Assembly (NCBI GenBank): GCA_017161075.1
Contig: CP046174.1
Coordinates: forward strand, 372,001-436,000
Length of the DNA: 64,000 nt
Reading direction: 5' to 3'
DNA from: Erysipelotrichaceae bacterium 66202529
Lineage (GTDB): Bacteria; Bacillota_I; Bacilli_A; Erysipelotrichales; Erysipelotrichaceae
Part shown: positions 1-9,723 of the stretch, in pieces
Layout: each line of letters opens with the position of its first letter
Numbering within the stretch: position 1 is the stretch's first letter
Position numbers and translations under genes: made by a program
Notes under the pieces: generated by a model
Told to the model about the DNA's origin: nothing
Databases searched by the model: none
What the model saw: only the letters and a program-made list of their open reading frames with translations

Positions 1-1
1 T

Positions 2-364
2 ATCAATTTATGTTTAAATATACTTTTAATTCCTACTTTATTATCACTGGGTGCTACCATTGCTTCACTTGCGGCGGAATTATCTGTAACGCTATTTCAA
101 ATATATTGTGTAAGAGACGATATTGAATTTGGAAGCATTATGAAAGAGTCATTGCGCTATTTCGTTATTGGTTTTATAATGTTTATAGGAGTTTATGGAT
201 TGAGCATATCATTAAATCCGAATGTACTTTCCACAATGTTGATTATTGTGGTAGGAGTGATTTTCTACTTTGCTACTCTTATTTTCAGAAAGGATGTTTA
301 TATATATTCGATTCTGAATGTTCTGAAAGTTAAAATGTTAGGCAAAGCGGTGAAAAGGAAATAG
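2..364 (+). CDS. Wzx-type polysaccharide flippase, C-terminal part
   Basis: Only the last ~120 codons lie in the window; the frame is open from base 2 and the ATG at 140 is internal. The product begins INLCLNILLIPTLLSLGATI and continues with hydrophobic helices and a basic tail. The N-x3-N-x3-IP-x-GA-x-IA pattern followed by AAE is typical of late helices in MATE/Wzx oligosaccharide flippases, which move undecaprenyl-linked repeat units across the membrane. It stops 12 bases before glf, so the two are probably co-transcribed. Family assignment rests on this C-terminal pattern and the locus context; the substrate cannot be told. Confidence 0.7.
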   Translation: MNLCLNILLIPTLLSLGATIASLAAELSVTLFQIYCVRDDIEFGSIMKESLRYFVIGFIMFIGVYGLSISLNPNVLSTMLIIVVGVIFYFATLIFRKDVYIYSILNVLKVKMLGKAVKRK

Positions 365-376
365 GAGGCAGGTATT

Positions 377-1462
377 ATGAAGTATAAATATGTTATTGTA
401 GGTGCGGGAATCGCAGGAATAACAATGGCTGAGCGTTTAGCTGAGAAAACGGACAAGAGAATCTTAATCATTGATAAACGAAATCATATAGGTGGTAATG
501 CATATGACAGCTTTAATGATGAAGGTATTTTAATTCATAATTATGGACCGCATATATTTCACACTAATAGTAAACGAGTATATGATTATTTGAGGAAATT
601 TACGGAATGGAATGACTTTCAGCACAGAGTATTAACATTTGTCGATGGAAATCTGTTGCCCATGCCGATTTCGGTTGAAACTATAAATAAATTATACAAT
701 TTGAATCTATCCTGCTATGAATTTGAGGAGTTTATTGAAAAACACAGAGAAAAGATGGAAGAAGTAAAAACAAGCGAGGATGTGGCATTAAGCAAAGCAG
801 GAAAAGATATATACGAGAAGTTTTTTAAAAATTATACAATGAAGCAGTGGGGAGTTGACCCGGCTCTGCTTGATACCTCGGTAATCAACAGAATTCCGTT
901 CCGTTTTAATAGAGATACTAGATATTTTGCAGATAAATATCAAGGAATGCCAAAATACGGATATACAAAAATGTTTCAGAAAATGCTGGATAAGAAAAAT
1001 ATACATATTTTATTGAACACGAATTATCAAGATATAATGAATGAGGTAGCTTATGATACATTGATTTATACAGGTGCTATTGATGAATTTTATGATTATA
1101 AATTCGGAAAACTCAAATATAGAAGCGTACAGTTTAAAATGGAAACACTAGATACAGAATCTTTTCAGGCTACACCGGTTGTGAATTATCCAAATGACTA
1201 TGATTATACTCGCATTACAGAATTTAAGAAATTGACATGGCAGAAGCATGAAAAAACAACAATTATGAAAGAATATCCATGCTTTGGAGATGAGCCCTAT
1301 TATCCATATCCAACGAAAGAATGGACAGATAAATTTGCACAATATAAAAAATTGATGGATAAGGAAGAGAATATTTTATTTATTGGAAGATTGGCTGAAT
1401 ATAAATATTACAACATGGATGCAGTAATTGAGAAAGCATTAGATCTTGCAGAAAAAATATAG
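377..1462 (+). CDS. glf: UDP-galactopyranose mutase
   Basis: Interconverts UDP-galactopyranose and UDP-galactofuranose, supplying Galf for surface polysaccharide. The 361-aa length is normal for the family. The N-terminus carries the FAD Rossmann motif (VGAGIAG, then DKR-x-HIGGNAYD), followed by the family hallmarks HNYGPHIFHT (about residue 58) and YTMKQWG (about 155). The C-terminal GRLAEYKYYNMD supplies the last FAD/substrate contacts. An AGGAGG site lies upstream of the ATG. It sits between a flippase and a GT-C-like membrane protein, fitting a polysaccharide operon. The gene looks intact. Confidence 0.97.
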   Translation: MKYKYVIVGAGIAGITMAERLAEKTDKRILIIDKRNHIGGNAYDSFNDEGILIHNYGPHIFHTNSKRVYDYLRKFTEWNDFQHRVLTFVDGNLLPMPISVETINKLYNLNLSCYEFEEFIEKHREKMEEVKTSEDVALSKAGKDIYEKFFKNYTMKQWGVDPALLDTSVINRIPFRFNRDTRYFADKYQGMPKYGYTKMFQKMLDKKNIHILLNTNYQDIMNEVAYDTLIYTGAIDEFYDYKFGKLKYRSVQFKMETLDTESFQATPVVNYPNDYDYTRITEFKKLTWQKHEKTTIMKEYPCFGDEPYYPYPTKEWTDKFAQYKKLMDKEENILFIGRLAEYKYYNMDAVIEKALDLAEKI

Positions 1463-1481
1463 ACACAAAGGAGGCTGAAAG

Positions 1482-3218
1482 ATGCTGAGTTTTGATTTCA
1501 ATAGGAAAAGTTCAAGCAAAATCTCTCCTTTCGCTATTGCTTGTATTCTCAATGCTATATTGCTAGCATTGTATTATTTTAGCGGTACGATGAAATATGA
1601 GGTGTCTGATGACTTTCTAATGCAGATAATGGTATCGGGGACTTATAGTGGAGAGCCCTCACCATACATCATGTTTATGAATCCGCTAATAGGTATATTA
1701 TTATCTCAGCTTTATTCTTTATGTAGTACTATTAATTGGTATTTTTACTTTCAGGTTATTGTTATTTATTGTACATTGACCTCTTTTAGCTATTTATTGT
1801 TGAAAAAAAGCAAAAGATCTATCATAACATATTTTTATCTAAGTGTTTTCTTGTTTTTTTTTAGTAGCGATTTATATCAATTAATACAGTTTACAAAAAC
1901 AGCAATGTTGGCAATCTGCTGCGGAGAGGTATTTTTGCTTTATGCGCTATATGCAAAGCAATCAAATATGAATTATAAGATTTATGGTTTTTTCTGTATT
2001 TTACTTGGAACTATGATACGATCAAAGTGTTTCTTTATTAGCATGCCGTTTTTTTTGATTACCTCTATATATGTATTATTGTTAAAAAAGGATTCAACGC
2101 GAATTTGGAGTAATGGTATTAAAAAATTATGTCTATTATTTATCAGTTGTATATGTGTTTATGCAATAACCATGATTTCCAGCTCTATATATGTGCATGG
2201 ACATCAGGATTATGCTACATATAAAGAATTTAGTAGCGAACGAGCGGAAATTACTGATTATAAAACAGTTCCATATGAAAAAATCGAACAAGAGTTAAAT
2301 GATGCAGGTATCACAAAGACAGAATATCTCAATTTTATTCATTGGGGATTCGGAGATTCTAAGATTTATAATATTAAAACAGTAAAACAAATAAATGATA
2401 TATTGGCTATATATAGGCATAACGACCATGAAAATTTACGCTCTATTATTAGAATGCTATTGAGTCGAGGATATTATAAATATTTAAGTGTTTTGGGATG
2501 TGTTATCTTATTTATTTGTTATATCCTGCTTGGGCATGGAAATCGACTTGCGGCTTTGTTACATTGTACTAGTGCTATCGCTTTAATTGTGTTTTTGATA
2601 TATATGGGACGTATTGTATATAGAGTTGAATATGCAATTTTCTTATCTCTTGGCATGCATATATTACTACTGTATATAGTAGAAGATAATTTGAAATCGT
2701 ATAGGTTTGAATCATGTGTTCCTATAGTTCTTGTATTGCTAGCATTCCTCAAAGTATATGGGGTTTTACCAATAAATGATATGTATAATTTTGAGGTAAT
2801 GAACAAATCATGGCTGAATGATTTAAGAAAATATAGAGTAAGTTTTACAGAAAATAAACAATCTGATTTTTTACAGACAATGTATGAGGAAACAGATAAT
2901 TTATATTTACTTGGATTTCAAACGACGATACAATCGTTGTATTTAAACTATGATCCTAGATTCTCAGTAGAACCACAGGCGTTTAAAAATTTTATTTATT
3001 TATCCGGAGTAGATGCAGAACATCCAGAACGTATGACATGGTACTCTCAGAGGAAATTAAAGCATTCAATGGATATACTTTTAAAAGAGAATGTATACCT
3101 TGTGGAAAATAGTTATCAGAATGAAATTTTGGATTTTGTAATTGAGAATTATAAAAAAGATGCCACAATGAAGTTATATGGAGATATAGATGGTTATAAA
3201 ATTTGGAAACTCAGTTAA
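1482..3218 (+). CDS. Polytopic membrane protein, GT-C glycosyltransferase-like
   Basis: A 578-aa protein with about ten hydrophobic segments in the first 450 residues and a soluble C-terminal domain. After the first helix there is an acidic pair (VSDD, residues 43-44) in a predicted outside loop, as in GT-C enzymes that use polyprenyl-phosphate sugars. It is related to the 671-aa protein at 18609: both have DD after helix 1, then SG-x-Y, then a helix and an INWY motif. GTG or ATG alternatives are not needed; an AGGAGG site precedes the ATG. Its exact reaction is unknown; transfer of a lipid-linked sugar to a wall or capsule polymer is inferred. Confidence 0.6.
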   Translation: MLSFDFNRKSSSKISPFAIACILNAILLALYYFSGTMKYEVSDDFLMQIMVSGTYSGEPSPYIMFMNPLIGILLSQLYSLCSTINWYFYFQVIVIYCTLTSFSYLLLKKSKRSIITYFYLSVFLFFFSSDLYQLIQFTKTAMLAICCGEVFLLYALYAKQSNMNYKIYGFFCILLGTMIRSKCFFISMPFFLITSIYVLLLKKDSTRIWSNGIKKLCLLFISCICVYAITMISSSIYVHGHQDYATYKEFSSERAEITDYKTVPYEKIEQELNDAGITKTEYLNFIHWGFGDSKIYNIKTVKQINDILAIYRHNDHENLRSIIRMLLSRGYYKYLSVLGCVILFICYILLGHGNRLAALLHCTSAIALIVFLIYMGRIVYRVEYAIFLSLGMHILLLYIVEDNLKSYRFESCVPIVLVLLAFLKVYGVLPINDMYNFEVMNKSWLNDLRKYRVSFTENKQSDFLQTMYEETDNLYLLGFQTTIQSLYLNYDPRFSVEPQAFKNFIYLSGVDAEHPERMTWYSQRKLKHSMDILLKENVYLVENSYQNEILDFVIENYKKDATMKLYGDIDGYKIWKLS

Positions 3219-3250
3219 TTGAGAATATCTATGATTATTTTTTGAATTCT

Positions 3251-3276
3251 AAAGTGAAAAGTTAAATTTTACTTCA
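3251..3276. repeat. Left 26-base inverted repeat of the IS30 island
   Basis: AAAGTGAAAAGTTAAATTTT plus ACTTCA; reverse complement matches 8521-8546 with 24 of 26 bases. Confidence 0.8.
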
Positions 3277-4079
3277 AAAAGGAGAAAAACAGGTGGAATT
3301 TACTGTTTCAAGGTGAAAATCACGGAAGACAATAAGAGTATATGATGTTAAAATTGAAAAACACTTGCAGGATTTAGATTTTTAGGTACACTATTAATGT
3401 AGATAAGTAAAAAAATGCATGATGAAAAGCAAATGGAATTAGCTATATAATAACTTGTATGACTAAATTTACTTTTATAGTAAGATCATGTGTAGGCTGA
3501 CAATTAAATTTTACTTATCTATTTCTTGATAAGATAAGGTTGCAGTATGATGCGGACCTTATCGACTTTGGTTATTCCAAAATCATAGAATTTCTTCATC
3601 ATTGGTGGATTTAGAAATTCGAGATACTCAATGGGCGATTTTCCATTGAGTTTTTCTTGTACACCCGACATGGGTGATAACTAGACGGTGAAAGTCCGTT
3701 GCGTGGTTGTGGCAACATGCAGTAAAGTGCTAGCCAAAGGCAAGGTGATTATCGCGAGGTAATGATTGAAGGAAGCCGGATATTGGGTAAAAAAAATCCA
3801 ATGGGCAAAATCTTGGGCCTACAAACAGAAACAGGATATGAGGCTGTTAGTCTGGACGACCTTGCAAGACAAAGAGAAGTCCAAGTTGCCAAATATGACG
3901 AAGCAGTAAATCCTGAGGCTGCACGAGAGGAAAGTTATCACACCTTCTTCGGGGAGGTCTCATCGGCGTAGAAACGAGGTGGAGAACGCCACGCAGTAGA
4001 AACGTAGTAACAACGAACGGTGAGAAGTACCTAAGGGGCAGACTCTCAACAGAAGCCGTAGTAGTGAAGAAGTTCCGTA

Positions 4080-5443
4080 ATGGGAATGGAGCGAAGGGCA
4101 GAACAAAGAACCGGCTTTCGAGGTTCATGGATGTACGTTATTTTCTCAAAACAATCTGTGGTCGACCCAAGTGGTCGTGAGGGTTGGGAAATAACAAGCG
4201 ACGGAAAGGAAGAAGCAAAGCGTAAGGTAATGAGTAATAAAGGCTCTGCCGGACAAAATGACAGTGTTCCAACTTCCAAAGTATATTGAGGAGCATGGCG
4301 ATGAACTTTGCGAAACCATAAGAAAAAGAAAATATAGGCCGTTGCCAGTCAGACGAGTGCAGATACCAAAGGACGACGGAAGTAAAAGAAATTTGGGTGT
4401 ACCAAGCGTAAAGGATAGGTGGATAGAACAAGCAGTATGCCAAGTATTGACACCAATCTTTGAAATGGAATTCTCAAATGCTAGTTACGGATTTCGTTCA
4501 AGAAGAAAAGCGGAACAGGCAGTCATAAAAGCATTAGAATAAATGAATGATGGCTATGATTGGATAGTAGACCTAGACCTTTCAAAAATTCGATAATGTG
4601 AATCAAGATATTTTAATGATTCTAGTACACAAAGTAATAAAAGACCCAGATGTAGAATCATTGATTCGTAGATTCTTACAGGGAGGTGTACTGGTAGAAG
4701 GAACGTTTGAGGAAACAAAAGTCGGAACGGTGCAAGGCTCACCAATCAGTCCATTACTAGCAAATATCTATCTAAATGAATTCGACAAAGAATTGAGTGC
4801 AAGAGGATTGAGATATGTGTGTTATGCGGACGGTTGCATCATTTGTGTAAAAAGTGAAATGGCAGCAAATAGAGTGATGAAGTCGGTCACAAAATGGCTT
4901 CATGAACACCTGCGTGTAGAAGTGAATGCGACAAAGACAAAGGTGAGCAGACCTAACGGCATCAAATATTTAGGTTTTGGCTTTTATCATAAGCAGAATG
5001 AATGGAGACCAAAGCCACACATCAAATCGATAAATAAATTAGAATATAAACTGAAACCACTGTTAAAGAGGAATTGGGGTGTATCTATGGTATATCGAAT
5101 GAAAAAGATAAATGAAATCGTAAGAGGATGGATAAACTACTATCGAATAGCAGATATGAAAGCAATCATGGAGAGAATGGATCGAAAGATACGATTACAT
5201 ATCCGAATGTGCTATTGGAAGCAGTGGAAAACAGTCAAAAACCGAGCTAATCACTTATACTTTCTTGGTATGCCAAAATATTGGTGCTGGCTATATGCCA
5301 ATACCAGAAAAGGATACTGCAAAGCAGGTCAGTGGCTTGGAAGATGGATAACAAATAAATTACTCAATCAAAAAGGCCTACTATGCTTAGTAGACCATTA
5401 CGCTAAAGTACATACATCTCAACAGTTAATGTTGGGACTTTGA
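4080..5443 (+). pseudogene. Group II intron reverse transcriptase/maturase (LtrA-like), broken
   Basis: Pieces of one LtrA-like protein lie in different frames: KRKVMSNKGSAGQ (about 4220-4258), then MTVFQLPKYIEEHG through SYGFRSRRKAEQAVIKALE (4258-4539, RT blocks 0-2a), then VNQDIL onward (from 4598). A shift lies near 4256, an in-frame TAA at 4540-4542 and another shift near 4590, before the DNV. RT block 4 (VQGSPISPLLANIYLNEFD) is intact, but the catalytic YADD is YADG (residues VCYADGCIIC). The maturase X region (IKYLGFGF, VRGWINYYRIADM) and the C-terminal tail are present. No HNH endonuclease is evident. The true start is uncertain. Confidence 0.9.
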
Positions 5444-5525
5444 ACCGCCGGACGCCGAACGGCATCTCCGGTGGTTTGGGAGGAATAAGGTTAAGGACGG
5501 GCAACCCATCCTTAACTACCTACCC
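5442..5525 (+). other. Group II intron domains V and VI
   Basis: Domain V is a short hairpin, GAACCGCC pairing with GGTGGTTT across the GACGCCGAACGGCATC tip, overlapping the stop codon of the intron protein. Domain VI follows as GGTTAAGGA pairing with TCCTTAACTACC, with an unpaired A near its 3' side that would be the branch point. Assignment is by position and folding read by eye. Confidence 0.75.
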
Positions 5526-5568
5526 GATTTGGTGAGGAATTGACATTCGATAGGACAGCATTCAAATC

Positions 5569-5576
5569 ATTCTGAT
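5569..5576. repeat. IS66 target duplication, left copy
   Basis: ATTCTGAT is repeated at 7998-8005. IS66 elements generate 8-bp duplications, so this marks a transposition event into the IS30 transposase gene. The left element end then begins one base earlier (TGTAAGC) than a perfect mirror of the right end. Confidence 0.85.
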
Positions 5577-5654
5577 TGTAAGCGGTCTAAAATCAACACA
5601 TATCCAAAAGAAGATGCAGATACCCTTGACTATCAGGTGTCTGTCTCTTTTGCA

Positions 5655-7228
5655 CTACATAATTTCTGTACGTTCTGATGCCAGGGCATCAGTCGGTAAC
5701 TCGTATTCACCTGTTTCTTCCTTTAGCGGAAGTTCCTCCAATAGGTGATTCAAGTAGCACCTCGGTATCAATCCATTCTCTTTCGCACTCTCTACGAGGC
5801 TGCACACAATGGTGGGCAGAGCCTATATTACCGCGCTGCTCTGTGTTCCTCTAGCTCTGCCCGTGAACATACTGTTCTTTCTTCCTATGATCACTGGCCT
5901 CTGACTGCGTTCTGCCAGATTGTTCGTCAACTCCAGCCTGCCATCTTTCAAGAATGTATACAGTTGCTCTTTATTCGTTCTCGCATATTGTATTGCCTTG
6001 TGTAATTCACTCTTTTCTGATACCTGATCTACGATTTCATCAAGGTATGTGAAAAGATCATTCAGCTTTGGACGTATGTCTGTTTCACGCCTTTCCCTGA
6101 TCAGGATATACTCTTTCCCACATTCTTTCCGGATCTTACTGTCCGTTTTGAATATGCCTTATATCTCTTTATGCCTTCTTTCGCTACCTCTACACTGCCA
6201 TTTCCTTTTTGCGCTTTTACGATATCCGCAAACTTTCTCCGTACATGCGCATGACATAGTACTCTCGTACCTTTCACCCCGTTATAACCGGCATAATCAT
6301 CACTCTGCAGATAACCATGGTAATCTTTCAGGAATTCCGTCGCGATCTTTCCGCTCCTTCCTCTTTTGTGGACATAAAGCACGATATTTTTTCTGCTGTC
6401 GCTCCTGTTCGGAACATCCAGATATAGGCCTGCTTCAGCTGACTGCCTTTTCTGCCATCTGTAAATACATCGTGATGTGTCTCATCCGCATAAATGATAT
6501 CCTCCTCCAGTAGTCTTCTATGTATATATGTATAGACCTTTTCCAGATATAGATCACTGCTGTCTAACATCCATCTTGCGTATGTATGTCTTGGAAACAG
6601 GATACCCTCCTGCTTCATGCTCTGCTCAATCCTATATATTGGCACTCCCTTAAGACACTAGACTTGCGGATGCTGGCGATTTAGGAAACAGCGTTACTGG
6701 TCCTGCGGCCTTGATCACAGTTCCTTTATCTTTCTTATGACAGCTTCGACAGGTATATTCAGGGATTCTATGGATGATCAGCTTCTGTTATGCAGGTATT
6801 ATCACCAGCTCCAGTTTTTCGTCAACACGGATCTGATGTAGTTTACCTCCACATGTTGGACAATCCTTATTTTCCAGATCATAATCACGATATTCCTTTT
6901 CAATATCTCTTGGCAGGTTATCCATCGTGTATTTTTTCTTTTCATGACGTTTATGTTCAGCGATATTGACTGCTTCTTCCTGCTCATCCTCATAAGCCAA
7001 TGTATCTGCTTCATCGAAGAGGTCCATCTCATTCTACAGTACCAGAGAAATCTTTTCACTGGATTTTCCATACAGCTTCTGCTGGTTCTTTTTCAGCTGC
7101 TCTCTATAGAGTTCTGTATTCTTCTCCAGATCTGCGTTCTTCTGCCATAGTGTCTGATACATGTTGACTATCTCTTCTCTGGTAAGTTTATCATAATCCA
7201 TCCTGCAGACACCTCCATCTTTACTCAT
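5655..7228 (-). pseudogene. IS66 transposase TnpC, several frameshifts
   Basis: Pieces in order on the minus strand: MDYDKLTREEIVNMYQTLWQ with a leucine/asparagine-rich N-terminal coil and YGKSSEK (7228-7034), the zinc-finger part CPTCGGKLHQIRVDEKLE (7027-6788), the core HTYARWMLDSSDLY and YADETHHDVFTDGRKGS (6645-6328), SDDYAGYNGVKG and CHAHVRRKF (6382-6101), and the tail LLEELPLKEETG ending at the stop 5657-5655. At least three frame changes separate them. Length without the breaks (about 520 codons) is normal for TnpC. Inactive. Confidence 0.9.
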
Positions 7229-7283
7229 TCAGTATAACAGGAAAAAATGTAGAATTTAAGTCTTTAATATTCTACATTTTTCG

Positions 7284-7637
7284 TTAGAATATGCGTTTCG
7301 AGGTTTCTTTGAATGCTCGCTTCTGATCGATGGATAGTCCCTCCAATAGCCAGCGCAGTTCCTGCTTTTTGATAGCCATTGCTTTCTCTTATGACTTTGG
7401 CCACTGGTATTTGCTTTCCAGCAGCTTCATTGTAAGTAGCTCAAATCCGTTCAGATCAAAGTGCAGTACTTTTATCGCATCTTTTTTTCGATTACAGAAT
7501 AGGAATACGGATTCTGAAAAAGGATCAATTTCTTCAATTAGTGATATGATCCTTACACATCCCTTGATCCCTTTCCTGAAATCTGTACTGCCACATATGA
7601 TGTAGAAATGCTCTACATGTTCGATATCGATAAGCAT
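7284..7637 (-). pseudogene. IS66 accessory protein TnpB, in-frame stop
   Basis: Begins MLIDIEHVEHFYIICGSTDF with the family motif GSTDFRKGI. An in-frame TAA at 7389-7391 follows KYQWPKS; the same frame then continues EKAMAIKKQELRWLLEGLSI to a natural end at 7284, giving the usual ~117 codons. A single nonsense change has therefore split an otherwise whole gene. It overlaps tnpA by one base (TAATG). Confidence 0.9.
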
Positions 7638-7927
7638 TAGCGGACGAGGGTAAGGATATCTTTCAGAAACTCCTTATCCGTATCTGGTGTAACTTTGATA
7701 CGTACGCCATTGACCTCAAGTTGAAGGAACGGCTGTTTCCTTTTCTGCGATTTGACCTCGACTACTGCCCCGACAGAATCCTGTCTGCTCTGTTTGTAAT
7801 GTGCCTGTAGCTCCGCTACACCTACATTTAGTTTTTGGCAGAATTCATTTACTGACTCTGTTGATTCTCTTTTGATAAACTACTTTATGAGGGGACTCCA
7901 GTCTCTTCTCTTGTCATTTTTGCACAT
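7637..7927 (-). pseudogene. IS66 accessory protein TnpA, nonsense mutation near start
   Basis: The frame starting at 7927 reads MCKNDKRRDWSPLIK, then TAG, then FIKRESTESVNEFCQKLN through SRQDSVGAVVEVKSQKRKQ and ends DILTLVR. The stop replaces a glutamine that the second copy at 25.2 kb retains. This small DNA-binding-like protein is the first gene of IS66 elements. Only the early TAG disables it. Confidence 0.82.
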
Positions 7928-7997
7928 ACCTTTTCTATATGCTTATTATCACATATCTTTTTTCTTTCTGGTAGTGTGTGTTTTTTAGATTGCTTAC

Positions 7998-8005
7998 ATT
8001 CTGAT
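7998..8005. repeat. IS66 target duplication, right copy
   Basis: ATTCTGAT, identical to 5569-5576. Confidence 0.85.
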
Positions 8006-8520
8006 CCACTAACACAAGGCTACGTAAGTCTGTACCACTTGGGCATATATAGCGCAGCTCAATATGATTGTTATCCAAACTGCCTTTTGGCACGATTGCA
8101 GAGGATCACAATAAAAAACGCTTGTTCTTCTTGTGCCGCCGCTCTGGTTTCTATGGTTTCAGCAGCAGTAAATTCAGAGCCTCTGTCTGTAAGAAGTATC
8201 TGAACTTTGTTGTGGAACAAGTCTGAGCCGATGATAGAGTCCAGCAGAACAACACCATCTAACATACTCTGAGCATCCTTTTTATCGCGCAGGTGTGCAA
8301 ACAGAAAGCCATATTTGATAATGTTTAAGCAGAGAAAGCAGGATTTCATCAAGCTGTTTGATTTCATCGATTGTGGCATAGATACCGATGCGGTTATTGA
8401 TGAGGGAAGAATGATCGTGTCGAGCATGAAAAAGGGATTAGATCAGAAAAGGAAAGGGAGCAATACGAACCATGTAATTCTACTGGAATTACTGAATGGC
8501 TAATTTCAATTTTATTTCTT

Positions 8521-8546
8521 TGAAGTAGAATTTAACTTTTCACTTC
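8521..8546. repeat. Right 26-base inverted repeat of the IS30 island
   Basis: TGAAGTAGAATTTAACTTTT plus CACTTC; partner of 3251-3276. The end itself is partly palindromic (TGAAGT ... ACTTCA), so it can also form a weak hairpin. Confidence 0.8.
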
Positions 8547-8575
8547 AGGCTTTTTTACTTCAGCCTATTATAATA

Positions 8576-8604
8576 TTGCTTTTTCTAATAAAATGAGTTA
8601 GTAT
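8576..8604 (+). promoter_or_regulatory. Candidate promoter for the rmlB operon
   Basis: TTGCTT, a 17-base spacer, then TAGTAT, about 55 bases before the rmlB start and just outside the mobile island. Because the island splits the polysaccharide locus, the downstream genes need their own start point here. Moderate consensus match. Confidence 0.4.
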
Positions 8605-8659
8605 TATTATATTTATGAAATGTTTTTTCAGATAAGAAAGAAAGTCAAGAGGGAATGAT

Positions 8660-9718
8660 ATGAAAGTATACTTAGTAACTGGCGGAGCAGGATTCATCGG
8701 AAGTAATTTTATCTACTTTTTATTAAAAAAATACGATGATATAAAAATTATCAATGTAGATAAATTAACATACGCAGGAAATTTAGAAAATTTAAAAGAA
8801 ATTGAAAATGATGAAAGACATGTATTTGTACAGGCCGATATCTGTGACACAGAAGCTATTGCATCACTTTTTGAGATGTATGATATTGATTACGTAGTTA
8901 ATTTTGCGGCAGAGAGTCATGTTGACCGCAGTATTTTAAATCCGGAAATATTTGTAGAAACAAATGTTAACGGAACAGTAAATTTATTGAAGAATGCAAA
9001 GAAATACTGGACAATAGGGGAGGATACATATAAGGCGGGAGTTAAATATTTACAAGTATCTACAGATGAAGTTTATGGTTCGCTCGGTGAAACCGGTTAT
9101 TTCACAGAAGAAACTTCAATCACACCGCATAGTCCATACAGTGCTTCAAAAGCAAGTGCTGATTTGTTTGTTAAAGCATTTGCGGACACATATAAAATTC
9201 CGGTAAATATTACGAGATGTAGCAATAACTATGGACCATATCAGTTCCCGGAAAAACTGATTCCTCTAGTTTTTAATAATACTCTGAATCACAAAAATCT
9301 TCCTGTTTATGGGGATGGTTTGAATATTCGGGATTGGCTGTATGTAGAAGATCACTGCAAAGGGATTGATATGGTAATCAATGGTGGTCGCTTAGGTGAG
9401 GTATATAACATTGGAGGACATAACGAGAGAACTAATATTTTTATTGTGAAAACTATTATTGATTATGTAAAAAACAATATTGATGATAAAGTTGGCGAAT
9501 ATATGATTACATATGTAAAAGATAGAAAAGGCCATGATCGCCGTTATGGAATTGACCCTGAAAAAATTAAAAATGAATTGGGGTGGTATCCGGAAACGAC
9601 ATTTGAAGAAGGAATTAAATTAACATTAAACTGGTATCATACACATGGAAACTGGATAGAGCATATAACAAATGGAAAGTATCAGGATTACTATAAAGAA
9701 ATGTATGAGGGACGGTGA
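8660..9718 (+). CDS. rmlB: dTDP-glucose 4,6-dehydratase
   Basis: Converts dTDP-glucose to dTDP-4-keto-6-deoxyglucose, the branch point for rhamnose and many deoxy or amino sugars. The 352-aa SDR protein has the NAD motif [11 protein letters not shown] at the N-terminus, the substrate loop [12 protein letters not shown], the catalytic STDEVYG (Ser-Thr-Asp-Glu), YSASK with Tyr-x3-Lys (about residue 160) and [17 protein letters not shown]. An AAGAGGGAAT site precedes the ATG. It is the first gene after the mobile island. No rmlC or rmlD follows; the next genes divert the product to an amino-deoxy sugar. Confidence 0.96.
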   Translation: MKVYLVTGGAGFIGSNFIYFLLKKYDDIKIINVDKLTYAGNLENLKEIENDERHVFVQADICDTEAIASLFEMYDIDYVVNFAAESHVDRSILNPEIFVETNVNGTVNLLKNAKKYWTIGEDTYKAGVKYLQVSTDEVYGSLGETGYFTEETSITPHSPYSASKASADLFVKAFADTYKIPVNITRCSNNYGPYQFPEKLIPLVFNNTLNHKNLPVYGDGLNIRDWLYVEDHCKGIDMVINGGRLGEVYNIGGHNERTNIFIVKTIIDYVKNNIDDKVGEYMITYVKDRKGHDRRYGIDPEKIKNELGWYPETTFEEGIKLTLNWYHTHGNWIEHITNGKYQDYYKEMYEGR

Positions 9719-9723
9719 TAGAT

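Larger units (their letters stand above)
3659..5528 (+). mobile_element. Group II intron with decayed reverse transcriptase
   Basis: A 1,870-nt intron, inserted antisense to the IS30 transposase gene. The boundaries come from the interrupted gene: cutting 3659-5528 exactly rejoins SSP-K-EKLNG in frame. The 5' part has the structured leader typical of domain I (ACCCGACATGGGTGATAAC, then the GACGGTGAAAGTCCGT hairpin). The 3' part has a domain V (5442-5477) and domain VI, ending in GAT, matching the usual AY end. The 5' end reads GTACA rather than the consensus GUGYG. With the reading frame of its protein broken, it is probably immobile, and splicing would need a helper maturase. Confidence 0.88.
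5577..7997 (-). mobile_element. IS66-family element, decayed but complete end to end
   Basis: About 2.42 kb with the three-gene IS66 layout on the minus strand (tnpA, tnpB, tnpC). The left end reads GTAAGCGGTCTAAAATCAAC and the right end, reversed, GTAAGCAATCTAAAAAACAC, the GTAAGC start being typical of IS66 termini. The 8-bp duplication ATTCTGAT flanks it. All three genes carry stops or shifts, so this copy cannot move by itself. A second, truncated copy is at 25074-25499 in the opposite orientation. Confidence 0.93.
3519..8430 (-). pseudogene. IS30-family transposase, split by two insertions and frameshifted
   Basis: Read on the minus strand in three exon-like pieces: about 8430-7998, 5576-5529, and 3658-3519. 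The first piece gives RDKKDAQSMLDG, then ILLTDRGSEFTAAETIE, the conserved second-Asp block of IS30 DDE transposases. The following pieces give NNHIELRYICPSGTDL, VDQNDLNAVLSNVNSSP, then EKLNGKSPIEYLEFL and the end PYLIKK. Two single-base shifts lie near 8115 and 8093, and the N-terminal DNA-binding half is not recognisable upstream of 8430, so the gene was also truncated or eroded. No function is expected. Confidence 0.85.
3251..8546. mobile_element. Nested mobile island: IS30-type element hit by a group II intron and IS66
   Basis: A 26-base terminal inverted repeat (3251-3276 against 8521-8546, two mismatches) brackets the island. Inside, on the minus strand, is an IS30-family transposase gene broken by a plus-strand group II intron (3659-5528) and an IS66 element (5577-7997). 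Removing both restores a continuous frame through VDQNDLNAVL and SSPKEKLNGK, so both arrived after the IS30 gene. The stretch 3277-3518 and the region beyond 8430 hold no recognisable gene. A second, weaker copy of the end sequence (AATTAAATTTTACTT, about 3502) may be the true IS30 left end, with 3251 belonging to an older copy. Confidence 0.75.

Noticed and set aside
4046..4443. Minus-strand open frames in the group II intron
   Set aside because: Shadows of the structured intron RNA and reverse transcriptase; no coding features.
6049..6513. 154-codon plus-strand open frame rich in Ser, Leu, Cys and His
   Set aside because: Antisense shadow of the IS66 transposase gene; no ribosome site or family features.
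7976..8203. 75-codon plus-strand open frame
   Set aside because: Overlaps the IS66 end and the IS30 transposase on the other strand; neither start nor product is convincing.
8315..8503. 62-codon plus-strand frame (MIMFKQRKQDF...)
   Set aside because: Looks protein-like but lies opposite the start of the eroded IS30 gene, lacks a ribosome site and matches nothing known.
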